Shown here: piece by piece, positions 44,255 through 52,778 of the stretch
How positions within the stretch are numbered: position 1 is the first letter of the stretch
Layout: each line of letters begins with the position of its first letter
Assembly: GCA_000381565.1 (NCBI GenBank)
Contig: KB906725.1
Span: 2,341,093-2,405,092, forward strand
Source: Oxalobacteraceae bacterium AB_14
GTDB taxonomy: Bacteria > Pseudomonadota > Gammaproteobacteria > Burkholderiales > Burkholderiaceae_D
Reading direction: 5' to 3'
Length of the DNA: 64,000 bases
Position numbers and translations under genes: made by a program
The notes under the pieces: generated by a model
What the model was told of the DNA's origin: nothing
Database searches by the model: none
The model's input: only the letters and a program-made list of their open reading frames with translations

Positions 44255-44524
44255 GTGATCTCAGTCATCATCTCAGCGACGATCAGCACTAAGCTACAGC
44301 ACAAGCATGGAGTCACTCGCGAAGAAATATCTGAGTGCTTTGATAATCGGTGTGGAGTGTTGCTGACCGACGAACGCGAAGAGCACAAGCGTAATCCCCC
44401 AACGTTGTGGTTTGTCGCGGAGACCCGCAAGGGGCGATTGCTAAAAGTTGTTTTTCAAATGCGTGACGGTAACTGTCACATTATCACTGCATACGAAGCG
44501 AATAAAGACGAAATTCGCATCTAA
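44255..44524 (+). CDS. BrnT-like toxin candidate
   Basis: A protein of about 89 residues, counted from GTG 44255 with AGGGG 5 bases upstream; an ATG at 44210 would add 15 atypical residues. The core HKHGVTREEISECFDN, TDEREEHKRNPPTLWFVAET, RLLKVVFQ and HIITAYEAN resembles the compact BrnT/DUF4258-type toxin fold (ribonuclease-like). It is followed 57 bases later by a ribbon-helix-helix gene, the usual toxin-then-antitoxin order of brnTA. The base composition is distinctly more AT-rich than the surroundings, which suggests acquisition. Confidence 0.6.
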   Translation: MISVIISATISTKLQHKHGVTREEISECFDNRCGVLLTDEREEHKRNPPTLWFVAETRKGRLLKVVFQMRDGNCHIITAYEANKDEIRI

Positions 44525-44581
44525 GAAACTAAAGGTAAGTAACGGAAGTATAGGAGTTATGAAAGCACACAGGAGAGTATC

Positions 44582-44947
44582 ATGAGCATCCCAAAAATCG
44601 AAGGTACGCCTGAGGCATGGGAAGACGGCGTGCTGGGTCGTGACGAGGCGCACGCAAAAGCTGCCTCAAAAGAAATGGAACAACAACTTGATGATGGCCT
44701 TGGATTGCAGATGATTTCCATACGTCTGCAAAAGGAACTGATCGAGGACTATAAGAAGATTGCAGAGTTCCATGGCTTAGGTTATCAGCCATTGATGCGC
44801 GATGCGCTTAAGCGTTTCGCCGAAGCTGAATTTAAGAAAATCGCCATTGAGTATGCAAACTTGAAGGCATCGAAGGCTGCCGAAAAAAATAGTGACCCTG
44901 ATTCGCCAGATGGTAAGCCCGGTGGGCATGGGCGGTTGGCGGCATAG
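44582..44947 (+). CDS. BrnA/CopG-like antitoxin candidate
   Basis: A 121-residue protein with AGGAGAG 5 bases before ATG 44582. Residues about 42-85 (LQMISIRLQKELIEDYKKI, then GLGYQPLMRDALKRFAEAE) match a ribbon-helix-helix DNA-binding domain as in BrnA antitoxins. The N-terminal acidic part could wrap the toxin. A Gly/Asp-rich tail (DPDSPDGKPGGHG) is unusual. It probably neutralises the product of 44255-44524 and represses the pair. Confidence 0.65.
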   Translation: MSIPKIEGTPEAWEDGVLGRDEAHAKAASKEMEQQLDDGLGLQMISIRLQKELIEDYKKIAEFHGLGYQPLMRDALKRFAEAEFKKIAIEYANLKASKAAEKNSDPDSPDGKPGGHGRLAA

Positions 44948-44958
44948 GATCAGTATAG

Positions 44959-44984
44959 AACCCGCTGCAAAGCGGGTTTTTTTC
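44959..44984 (+). terminator. Rho-independent terminator of the toxin-antitoxin pair
   Basis: AACCCGCT pairs with AGCGGGTT across a short CAA-type loop and continues into seven T. It lies 11 bases after the antitoxin stop. Confidence 0.85.
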
Positions 44985-45076
44985 TAGCTAAGCTACAGTG
45001 ATTGATGTACCAGATAGTTCTTGGCGATGGAGAGAGCTCGGTATTGCAACCATAATAGCGCTGGGGCCGCCAAGGA

Positions 45077-46831
45077 TCAGGCATCCACTGCCCCAGGCAG
45101 TTCGTCGTGGCGCGGGGCGACCAGCGGCAGGTGCAATGCGAAGGTGGTGCCGCCGCCGACCTGGCTGGTGGCGCGGATTTTCCCGCCCAGCAGGCCGGTC
45201 ACGATGTTGTGGCTGATGTTGAGCCCCAGTCCCGAACAGCCCGCGCCCAGCTTGGTGGTGAAGAAGGGATCGTAGATGCGGCCCAGGTGGTCCGGCGCGA
45301 TGCCCACGCCGTCGTCGCTGACGCGCAGCTCCAGCCAGCCATCCTCGGCCGCGCTGGCGGCGATCGTGATGGTGCCGTTGCTGCGTCCCGCAAAGCCGTG
45401 CACGATGGCGTTGTTGATCAGGTTGATCAGCACCTGGCCGATCGGCCCCGGATAGCTGTCCATGATGAGGTCGTCCGGGACGGACTGCTCGATGACGTAG
45501 GCGGTTTTGTTTATCGTCGGCCGCAGCGCCTTGATATTTTCCGCGACCACGGCCGACAGGTAGAAGCGGCGTCGCTGCGAGCTGGTCTGGTCGACCGCCA
45601 CCTGCTTGAAGCTGGTCACCAGGTCGGCAGAGCGGGCGATATTGCGCACCACCAGCTCGGTGATCTGGCTCATGTCGCTGATGTAGGCTTCGGTGGTGCT
45701 GCGGGTCAGGCCGGTGCGGTAGTCGCTGGCGAACTGGCGCGTTTTGTCGGCCAGCACCGTGGCCGCCAGCAGGCCGTTGCCGATCGGCGTGTTCAACTCA
45801 TGCGCGACGCCCGCCACCAGCGATCCCAGCGCCGCCAGCTTTTCGCTGTTGACCAATTCCTGCTGCGCGATCCGCAAGGTGTCGATGGCCCGCGCCAAAT
45901 CCTTGTTGGCCGTGACCAGGTCGGCCGTGCGTTCGGACACGCGCCGTTCCAGCGATTCGTTCAGTTGCCGGGTGGCGGTCTGCTCCACTTGCAGCTGGCG
46001 GTACAGCTGTTCATTCTCGGCCACCGAGGCCTTGATGTTGGCGATCATTTCGTTGAGCTTGTTGGTCAGCAGATGCAGCTCGTGGTGGCCGCGGTCGTTC
46101 AGCACGAACACGCGGTCGCCCAGGTTGTCGATGTTGAGCTGGCCGACGAACTGGCTCAACTGGCGCAGCGGCTGGCCCAGGTAGCGCCGCACCACGAACA
46201 GGAAAATGAACCACAGGGCGCAGGTCTTGATGACGGAGTTGACCAGGATGAGGAAGAAGCCGTATTCGACCTGCTTGACGATGATGCGTTGGTTCGAATA
46301 CACGGTCCAGGTGCCGATCACGCGCGCCTGGCCGTTCTCGTCGTTGTAGATGATGGGGAAGTCCTGGCTGAAGATTTCCGCGAACAGGCCTGCACTGGCC
46401 GGCTCAGGCTTCAGATGGCCATCGGCCCCGGCGTGCACCTTGACGCCCTGGTCGAGCACGGTGCCGACGGCGCGCACCAGCTTGCCGTGGTCGTCGGCCA
46501 CCTTGATGCCGGCCACCACCGGCAGTTCGCTCATGCCGGTCAGGATGCCGCGCAGGATGTCGTCGTTGAAGCGCCACATGGCGTCGGCGATGCCGGGGCC
46601 GAAGGTTTGCTGCATGGCGCGGATCTCAAGCACCAGGCGTTCCTTGGTGTGCTTGTATTCGGCCGCCAGCTGCACCAGCGTGACCACCACGGTCACGATG
46701 AAGTAGCAGCAGAAAATAATCCGCAGCAGGCGCGCGGCGATGGAGTCGCCGGACAGCAGCGCTGCGGCGGGCGGACCGCCGTCCTTGCCCGAAGGCGACT
46801 GTAGACCGAGCTTGGCTGGTACCGCTTGCAC
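45077..46831 (-). CDS. Membrane sensor histidine kinase
   Basis: A 584-residue kinase. TM1 is about residues 36-58; an extracytoplasmic sensor loop (about 60-190) follows, then TM2 (about 195-225), a HAMP-like segment and a long coiled coil (ENEQLYRQLQVEQTATRQLN). The phosphoacceptor region VAHELNTPIGN carries His344. HATPase_c shows LINNAIVHGFAG, DDGVGIAPDHLG and GCSGLGLNISHNIV. No receiver domain and no adjacent regulator. It lies 18 bases after a solute-binding protein gene on the same strand, so the binding protein may present its ligand to this sensor. The kinase core is closely similar to that of the gene at 35238-38072. Confidence 0.88.
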   Translation of the reverse strand: MQAVPAKLGLQSPSGKDGGPPAAALLSGDSIAARLLRIIFCCYFIVTVVVTLVQLAAEYKHTKERLVLEIRAMQQTFGPGIADAMWRFNDDILRGILTGMSELPVVAGIKVADDHGKLVRAVGTVLDQGVKVHAGADGHLKPEPASAGLFAEIFSQDFPIIYNDENGQARVIGTWTVYSNQRIIVKQVEYGFFLILVNSVIKTCALWFIFLFVVRRYLGQPLRQLSQFVGQLNIDNLGDRVFVLNDRGHHELHLLTNKLNEMIANIKASVAENEQLYRQLQVEQTATRQLNESLERRVSERTADLVTANKDLARAIDTLRIAQQELVNSEKLAALGSLVAGVAHELNTPIGNGLLAATVLADKTRQFASDYRTGLTRSTTEAYISDMSQITELVVRNIARSADLVTSFKQVAVDQTSSQRRRFYLSAVVAENIKALRPTINKTAYVIEQSVPDDLIMDSYPGPIGQVLINLINNAIVHGFAGRSNGTITIAASAAEDGWLELRVSDDGVGIAPDHLGRIYDPFFTTKLGAGCSGLGLNISHNIVTGLLGGKIRATSQVGGGTTFALHLPLVAPRHDELPGAVDA

Positions 46832-46849
46832 ATGGCCTCCGTTGGCGAC

Positions 46850-47581
46850 TTAAAACCAGATGGCCTCAATCGCCTTGTAGCGGCCACTGTCCCGAATGAT
46901 CGTGTAACCGCGGTTGAATTGAGCGAGATATTTGGCGCCGTCCGGCCCCGTCTTGCTGAAGGCGATGAACAGGCCGGGCGTGGCGACCGTGCCCACCAGC
47001 TTGAACTTGCCGCCGAATTCCGCCGCCTCCTTGATGAACAGTGCTTTCGCGATGCGTTCTTCGGCCGCCATGTATTGAATCCGCCTGGCCAGCAACATCC
47101 GGAATCCCTGCACGTTCTTGTCGACGATGCGGCGCACGATTTTGGTGTTCAGGTCGAACTCGTCGCCGTATTCGTAGCCGCGTTCGACGCCCACGGTTTT
47201 GCCCTCCAGGTGGCGGACGGTCAAGCCGCTTTCCGGCGAGTCGCCCAGCGCGTAGACGTTCATGTGGGTGGTGAACAGCGGATGTTGGTGCCACAGGAAG
47301 CTGCCGCCTATCATGGCGTTGGGCACGGCGTCGAAGCAGCCGACCAGGCGGCCGCGCCTGGTGTCGTCCAGGCAGCGGGCGTAGGGCAGTACTTCGAAGT
47401 TGACGGTGACGCCGACGGCGGCGAAGGCTTCGCGGATCACGTCGACCGCGAAGCCGCGCGCGCTGCGCTGCACCGCCGACGAGTACGGCGCCCAGTCGTC
47501 TTCCGCGCCCAGCGTGATGGTTTCGGCCGAGGCCGAGCCCAGGCGGCAGGCCAGGACGAGGCAGCAAAGCAGGTATTTCAT
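46850..47581 (-). CDS. Periplasmic solute-binding protein (SBP_bac_3 type), kinase partner
   Basis: A 243-residue exported protein: signal MKYLLCCLVLACRLGSASA, then an amino-acid-binding fold (ITLGAEDDWAPYSSAVQRSA, VDVIREAFAAVGVTVNFEVL, and VGVERGYEYGDEFD). ATG 47581 has GGAGG 5 bases upstream. There is no ABC transporter nearby; instead a membrane histidine kinase gene follows by 18 bases. A sensory, rather than transport, role is therefore likely. Confidence 0.78.
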   Translation of the reverse strand: MKYLLCCLVLACRLGSASAETITLGAEDDWAPYSSAVQRSARGFAVDVIREAFAAVGVTVNFEVLPYARCLDDTRRGRLVGCFDAVPNAMIGGSFLWHQHPLFTTHMNVYALGDSPESGLTVRHLEGKTVGVERGYEYGDEFDLNTKIVRRIVDKNVQGFRMLLARRIQYMAAEERIAKALFIKEAAEFGGKFKLVGTVATPGLFIAFSKTGPDGAKYLAQFNRGYTIIRDSGRYKAIEAIWF

Positions 47582-47723
47582 ACATCCCTCCGGCCGGCGC
47601 GCGTCGACGACATGCAACTCCCTGATTGATAGCACTAATTCACTATAGCAGGGTTGTTTTGCTGACGGGAATGAAGTTTTTGCGCCGGACGGGAATGTTA
47701 AAAATACGCGACAAATGATGGCG

Positions 47724-48295
47724 TCAGTTCAGCATGAATCCCAGGTCGGCCTGCGGGAAGCTCGCCAGCTCATTCTTGAAGACCTGGTTCTGCAACATGT
47801 CGGCGTCGGCGCCGAACCAGCTCCCCAGCGTGGCGCCGTATTGCTGGTTGGAGAACTGCGGTATCCAGGCGCCGCGTCCGGTGGCGTCGTCCTTGCCGCC
47901 CAGCGTGAAGTCGGGGAACTGGCCGTACAGCCCGCCCTTGACCGCCGCGCCGACCACCAGGTGATGATTGCCCCATGCGTGATCGGTGCCGCCGCTGTTG
48001 GGCTGCAAGGTGCGGCCGAATTCGGACATCGTGAAGCTGGTCACCTGCTGGGCGGCGCGGATCTCCGCCAGCGCCAGCTGGAACGCGGCCAGCGCCTGCG
48101 ATACCTGGCGCAGCATGTCGAACTGCTGGTAGGCCTGGCCGCCGTGCGTGTCGAAGCCGCCCTGCGAGACGAAGTAGACCTGCCGTCCCGGTCCCTGCTG
48201 CGCGCGGCCAGCAGCGTGTTGGCCGCGCTCGACAAGGCCAGGCCGTGGCTGGCGCGGATGGCGTTGCCGGCCACGCTGACAAACTTTTGCTTGCC
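47724..48295 (-). pseudogene. DUF1501 protein remnant (5'-truncated, frameshifted)
   Basis: The C-terminal third of a DUF1501 (sulfatase-like secreted) protein is recognisable: GRQVYFVSQGGFDTHGGQAY, TMSEFGRTLQPNSGGTDHAWGNHH, and GTDHAWG/metal-like His. It ends at 47724. The N-terminal two-thirds, including the Tat signal expected for the family, is absent. The segment just upstream (ASHGLALSSAANTLLAA) reads in a different frame and may belong to the same ancestral gene, with about 30 codons deleted at the break near 48215. The usual partner DUF1800 gene is also absent. It is scar DNA next to the IS66 region. Confidence 0.65.
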
Positions 48296-48562
48296 ATAGC
48301 ATCGCTTCAAATAGTCAGTGCGAAGGGCCGCTTCCACGCACGCCAGCACGGACAGGGCGCTATTATGATCATGTTCAGCAAGCACTAACGCACGGACCTC
48401 TTCCACAGGCAGTCCCGCATATCCTTCCAGACTTGGGCGCGTCAGCAACTGCATCGGAGCCGTAAGGGCGAACATGTCGTAGATGGCAGTGGAGACCAAG
48501 GTGTGGTGACGTGCAACTTCGGGTAATGTCTGCTCCAGCTCGGAAAAGCTGACTCTAGCCAC
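48296..48562 (-). pseudogene. 3'-truncated gene of unknown function (HEPN-like)
   Basis: From GTG 48562 the frame reads MARVSFSELEQTLPEVARHH and AEHDHNSALSVLACVEAALR followed by TDYLKRC. This helical pattern weakly resembles HEPN-type nuclease or antiphage proteins. About 89 residues remain; after KQK near 48296 the frame runs into DUF1501-derived DNA and continues as nonsense to 48041. A TTG at 48571 is an alternative start. It overlaps the stop of the gene upstream by 8 bases, so the two probably formed an operon. The HEPN link is a weak resemblance only. Confidence 0.4.
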
Positions 48563-49087
48563 CGCGAACAACTTTCATCAAGACATCCAAAAAGACTGGT
48601 GAATCGAGGTCGACGTAAGTGCGCGCCGGCGGAGCTGGCATGATCTTCCACACAAGATCCGCCCATGGCTTTTCTTTTGGATACTCCTCGGCGTCCTCGG
48701 CGCTGAAGGCGAACGAAGGGGTTTGCGCTTTTCTCGGCACAAGAACCAGGCGGCACACACCGCGCGGACCTTCCATATCAACTCGGCCGAACGCGCCGAT
48801 TAAAATGTACCAATTGGCCTTAATCGGACGATAGCGCTGCCAACGCTGATCTCGAACTGCGGCGCCTGATACTCCCCGGTCTGCTCTTCTGTGATTCCAA
48901 TCATCCGCTTAGTCGTCTTAATTCCCGCCTCAGCGTACGCTTTAAGAGCCTCGTCAACGAACATGCCCAAGTTGTCCAGGTGGCCAAGCCAACGTTTCTT
49001 GTTGGCTTCAATAGACAGCTCAGAATTCGGGTCTTGCCGCGTCATCGAAGCCTGCTCCTGAACGAACTCCATAAACTTATCAGCCAT
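48555..49087 (-). pseudogene. Unknown gene split by a one-base frameshift
   Basis: The first part, from ATG 49087 with GGAG 6 bases upstream, reads MADKFMEFVQEQASMTRQDP and ends ..SAIVRLRPIGTF at a stop at 48800-48802. In another frame the downstream sequence continues LIGAFGRVDMEGPRGVCRLV and ends FLDVLMKVVRGG at 48555. Adding one base in the A4 run at 48802-48805 (T4 on the coding strand) joins the two into one product of about 177 residues, ..RLRPIGTF-LIGAFGRVDMEG... This is either a true mutation or a homopolymer sequencing error. No family function is known to me. Confidence 0.6.
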
Positions 49088-49164
49088 CTTTAACTCCGCA
49101 AAACGATGTGTCATTATCGCACCCAGCGCATGTAAATTCTCAATTCGAAATCGGTTCCTATTTC

Positions 49165-50703
49165 GTAACTATTCAGCCGCTATGCGGCAGGCATGATCGG
49201 GTCGCCAATAAATGCGCGACGTAATACTTCAAGCATGCCGTGGCCTTGCTTGCGCAGCGTATCGAGGCAGGAGCGGATGGTGCAGAAATTGTTGGCGCCG
49301 GTGACGGTACGGAAGCAGCCTGATATCTTCTGCTTCACTTTTGGCATGCGCACGGCACGCTCGGCGATGTTGTTCGAGAACGGGACCGCAGGATCGGCGA
49401 TGAAACGCAGGATGGCGTCGGCGTGCAGCCGGAAGCGGCGCAACAAGTTGTGGGCCTCGGACTGTTTGCCGGGCTTGCCGTTGGGCTTGAGGATGACGGG
49501 ATGAAGTTGCTCACCTTCGCGCACGATATCGTCATAGACGGCGGCGAAGGCGGCGACGGTGTCGGCGTCGAGCGGCTGCTGTTTTTGTCGCGCCGCCACG
49601 GTCAGCCGCTGGGCGTTGAGCAGCATTTCAGCCAGGGTGGTTGGCCAGCTTTGGCCGGTCACCTGCCGCACATAGATCAGTTCGCGCAGCAGGTGGGCAT
49701 TGCACAGCGCGTGCGGGCCGTCGTCGAGTTTCCAGTAAGGAGCCCAGCAATCATGTACCAGGACGCCGATACGTTGGGGCAGGATGCCATGCGCGGCCAT
49801 GGCGTCCACGCCGCGCTTTGCGTGCATGCCATACCAGGTCAGCGTGGCGGTGGCCGCCACATGCAGCCAATGCAGTTTGCCGCCCACGCGCAGGCCCGAC
49901 TCGTCGGCACAGAGCACCGGGGCGTGATGCAACTGGCGGGCGATCACATCGACCGTGCCCTGCAAGGCGGCGCCAGCCTCGCCGACCCAGGCCAGCAGCG
50001 TTGCCGGCGACACCGGCAAACCATACAACTCGGAAATCAGTTCGGCGGCGCGCGCGTAAGGCAGCATTTGCCCTTGCGTCAGGTGCACGCCCAACGCCCG
50101 CACGGTCGGGCCGTACTGCGCCATCTCGGTGACCTCGGGAGGAAACACGCTGTCGTGCCGCTGGCCACAGGAGCACGCCACCGTGTAGGTGCGGTGTTCG
50201 ATCACATCGAAGGCGCTGGCCGGCACATCGAACACCTGACGGCGTTCCAGTACTTGCGCCTGGCTCAGCGGCAAGGCGCTATGGCAGCGGCCGCATTGTC
50301 CCGGCAACGGATGGTCCACCGTGATGGTCGGCTCGGCCACCCGCTCGAGCGTTTTACCTTGATGGCCGGGCTGGCCGCCCACTTTTTTGCCGGACTTGCC
50401 GCGCAGCGAGCTGGTCTTCGGCGGCTTTTTCGCCAGCCCGTCGGACGATGGCGGCTTGCTCGAATTTTCACTGTCCTTGGCCACCTGGCGCTCCAGCTTT
50501 TCCACCTTCGCCGTCAGCGTGAAAACCTGCGCCAACAAGCCGTCGATCATGTCCATCAGGTGAACGATCAATTTGTCCTTCCCCTCTTCGGACAGGGTGG
50601 ACAAGTCGGGGCGGGGCAGTTTTGGCGGCATCCCGACATGATGGACTATCCGCCTTTCGTTTACAACAGCTTTCTGGTCGATTCACTCAGGCTGAATAGT
50701 TAC
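49165..50703 (-). mobile_element. IS66-family insertion sequence, single-gene type
   Basis: An element of 1539 bases bounded by inverted repeats GTAACTATTCAGCC (49165-49178) and GGCTGAATAGTTAC (50690-50703). The 8-base direct repeat CCTATTTC stands on both sides (49157-49164 and 50704-50711). Eight-base duplications are typical of IS66. It carries only the transposase, without tnpA and tnpB, like the ISBst12 group. The intact ends and duplication show a recent insertion. Confidence 0.9.
49180..50631 (-). CDS. tnpC: IS66 family transposase
   Basis: A 483-residue IS66 transposase. An N-terminal leucine-zipper-like helix (MDMIDGLLAQVFTLTAKVEK) precedes a Lys-rich SSKPPSSDG region. A zinc-finger-like domain has CGRCHSAL and CSCGQRH. 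The DDE catalytic core includes LCADESGLRV (D), HDCWAPYWKLDDG (D) and the C-terminal FSNNIAERAVRMPKVKQKIS (E). The C-terminal IS66_C segment ends IGDPIMPAA. It appears full length and intact. Confidence 0.95.
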   Translation of the reverse strand: MPPKLPRPDLSTLSEEGKDKLIVHLMDMIDGLLAQVFTLTAKVEKLERQVAKDSENSSKPPSSDGLAKKPPKTSSLRGKSGKKVGGQPGHQGKTLERVAEPTITVDHPLPGQCGRCHSALPLSQAQVLERRQVFDVPASAFDVIEHRTYTVACSCGQRHDSVFPPEVTEMAQYGPTVRALGVHLTQGQMLPYARAAELISELYGLPVSPATLLAWVGEAGAALQGTVDVIARQLHHAPVLCADESGLRVGGKLHWLHVAATATLTWYGMHAKRGVDAMAAHGILPQRIGVLVHDCWAPYWKLDDGPHALCNAHLLRELIYVRQVTGQSWPTTLAEMLLNAQRLTVAARQKQQPLDADTVAAFAAVYDDIVREGEQLHPVILKPNGKPGKQSEAHNLLRRFRLHADAILRFIADPAVPFSNNIAERAVRMPKVKQKISGCFRTVTGANNFCTIRSCLDTLRKQGHGMLEVLRRAFIGDPIMPAA

Positions 50704-50814
50704 CCTATTTCTTTCAGGTGCGAATGCCCAGCAGTGGCCGGTGGCTTACGGGGCTGGTAGACAGCGTGGCGGCCGGCGGCAGTAGCCGGCAAGCGCCACG
50801 CAAGGTGAGGGGTC

Positions 50815-51510
50815 TTACTCCGCCGAATCAGCGCCGTGGCACTTCTTGTATTTCTTGCCGCTGCCGCAAGGGCAGTCGTCGTTGCGGCCGACCTTGGGCT
50901 CGTCGCGCACCAGGGTGGTGACGGCCGGTTTGCGGCGTGGTACCCAGAACTTGTAGATGGCCGGCAGGTTCGCTTCCAGTTCCTGGCCCAGCTTGTGCGC
51001 CTTGACCGGATCTTCCACCAGCGGCAGTTCCTCTTCCTCGATCTCGTCGGCGCCCAGCAGGTAGATCGGCTTCATCAGTTCCTGGATGTCCGATTCCCAG
51101 ATCTCGTCCCACGAACCCGGACGCAGCTCCATGCCTTCCCAGAAGCCCCAGCACCAGGCTTCGGCGTCGATCAGGGTCTGGCCTTCGTGCTCGTGCTCGA
51201 CGAACAGCGGTTCGAATTCCTTCGGCGCCACTTCGAACGTCACCAGCACTTCGTTCATGAAGCGCATGATCAGGTTGAGGATGCGTTCCTCTTCCTTGTC
51301 GTTCTTGAATTTCGGCACGTCGGTGTCTTCCTGGCCCCAGACCCGCTTGAGCCACTCCACCGGCATGATGGGTTCCGGGCCGATGGCGATGGCGGTCAGA
51401 TAGCCGTGCAGCATATCCATCGTCATCGCATCTTCAGGGCTGCGGTCGGACAACAGGAAGTTGTCTAATTCGTCGAATTCTTTTTCGCTCAGTGGCTGGT
51501 CGAGTTGCAT
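50815..51510 (-). CDS. YecA/UPF0149 family protein with C-terminal SEC-C motif
   Basis: A 231-residue protein. The N-terminal about 190 residues match UPF0149/YecA (LSEKEFDELDNFLLS, LHGYLTAIAIGPEPIMP, WCWGFWEGMELRPG). The C-terminus is a SEC-C zinc-binding motif, NDDCPCGSGKKYKKCHG. Related SEC-C proteins bind ribosomes or SecA-type partners. It ends just after the IS66 right flank, and the gene appears undamaged. Confidence 0.88.
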   Translation of the reverse strand: MQLDQPLSEKEFDELDNFLLSDRSPEDAMTMDMLHGYLTAIAIGPEPIMPVEWLKRVWGQEDTDVPKFKNDKEEERILNLIMRFMNEVLVTFEVAPKEFEPLFVEHEHEGQTLIDAEAWCWGFWEGMELRPGSWDEIWESDIQELMKPIYLLGADEIEEEELPLVEDPVKAHKLGQELEANLPAIYKFWVPRRKPAVTTLVRDEPKVGRNDDCPCGSGKKYKKCHGADSAE

Positions 51511-51573
51511 GGCTTGCTCTTTTTATTGGATTGAAGCCGACAGTATACACGCCGCGCCCCGTACAATGCGGGG

Positions 51574-52662
51574 ATGAACCAAGATCATTTCGACGACGAA
51601 GCAGAAGACGCCCGCGCCGCGGCCCTGGCCGCCAGCATGGCCGACCCGCTCACCGGGGCGGCCGACAATCAGCAGGAACAGGCGCCGCATCCGTATTCGG
51701 CGCTCAATCCCGAATGCGTGCTCGACGCGCTCGACAGCATCGGCCTGCGCGGCGACGGCCGCCTGCTGGGACTGAACAGCTATGAAAACCGGGTCTACCA
51801 GGTCGGCATCGAGGACGCCCAGCCGCTGGTGGTGAAGTTTTACCGTCCCGGCCGCTGGAGCGACGCCGCCATCCTGGAAGAGCACGCTTTCACCGATGAA
51901 CTGGCCGCGCGCGAGATCCCGGTGGTGCCGGCGCTGGCGCTGGGGCCGGACCGGGCCACCTTGCATCACTTCAACGGCTTCCGCTTTGCCGTGTTCACCC
52001 GCCACGGCGGCCGCGCGCCCGAGCTGAGCGATCCATCGGTGCTGGAGTGGACCGGGCGCTTCATCGCCCGCATCCACGCCGTCGGCGCGATCAAGCCGTA
52101 TCGGCAGCGGCCGGCGATCGATATCGCCACCTTCGGCGTCGAGCCTTGCGAGTTCCTGCAGGGCAGCCAGTTCATTCCGGCCGATTTGCGGGCAGCCTAC
52201 GCCAGCGTCGCGGCGCAGGCGCTGGACGGCGTGCGCCGCAGCTACGAGCGCGCCGGCGAGCTGCCGCAGCTGCGCCTGCACGGCGATTGCCACGGCGGCA
52301 ATGTCCTGTGGACCGACGCCGGCCCGCACTTCGTCGACTTCGACGACAGCCGCATGGGCCCGGCGATCCAGGACTTGTGGATGATGCTGTCCGGCGAGCG
52401 CGCCGACCAGGTGCGCCAGATGTGCGACATCCTGGCCGGCTACGAGGACTTCTGCGAGTTCGACCCGCGCCAGCTGCACCTGGTCGAGGCGCTGCGCACC
52501 TTGCGCCTGATCCATTACTCGGCCTGGCTGGCGCGGCGCTGGGACGATCCGGCCTTCCCGGTGGCTTTCCCGTGGTTTAACACCCAGCGCTACTGGCAGG
52601 ACCGCATCCTGGAGCTGAAGGAGCAGATCTCGCTGATGGACGAGCCGCCGCTGCCGATCTAG
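51574..52662 (+). CDS. srkA: Stress response kinase SrkA (YihE/RdoA)
   Basis: A 362-residue APH-type Ser/Thr protein kinase. After a flexible 40-residue N-terminus the kinase fold has LGLNSYENRVYQV, VVKFYRPGRW (ATP-binding Lys), the catalytic loop LHGDCHGGNVLW and FVDFDDSRMGPA (metal Asp). The family protects cells from stress-induced death. It diverges from the YecA-like gene with 63 bases between. Confidence 0.92.
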   Translation: MNQDHFDDEAEDARAAALAASMADPLTGAADNQQEQAPHPYSALNPECVLDALDSIGLRGDGRLLGLNSYENRVYQVGIEDAQPLVVKFYRPGRWSDAAILEEHAFTDELAAREIPVVPALALGPDRATLHHFNGFRFAVFTRHGGRAPELSDPSVLEWTGRFIARIHAVGAIKPYRQRPAIDIATFGVEPCEFLQGSQFIPADLRAAYASVAAQALDGVRRSYERAGELPQLRLHGDCHGGNVLWTDAGPHFVDFDDSRMGPAIQDLWMMLSGERADQVRQMCDILAGYEDFCEFDPRQLHLVEALRTLRLIHYSAWLARRWDDPAFPVAFPWFNTQRYWQDRILELKEQISLMDEPPLPI

Positions 52663-52778
52663 CGAATTGACGGGTTTTTCCCGCTCTCCTTGCGGTTCGG
52701 CCCGCCTGCTCCTTGCATGATAATGAGAACTCAGAAGTCCCGGTTGGTGCCGGGATATATCGTCTAGCGAGAACCCTC

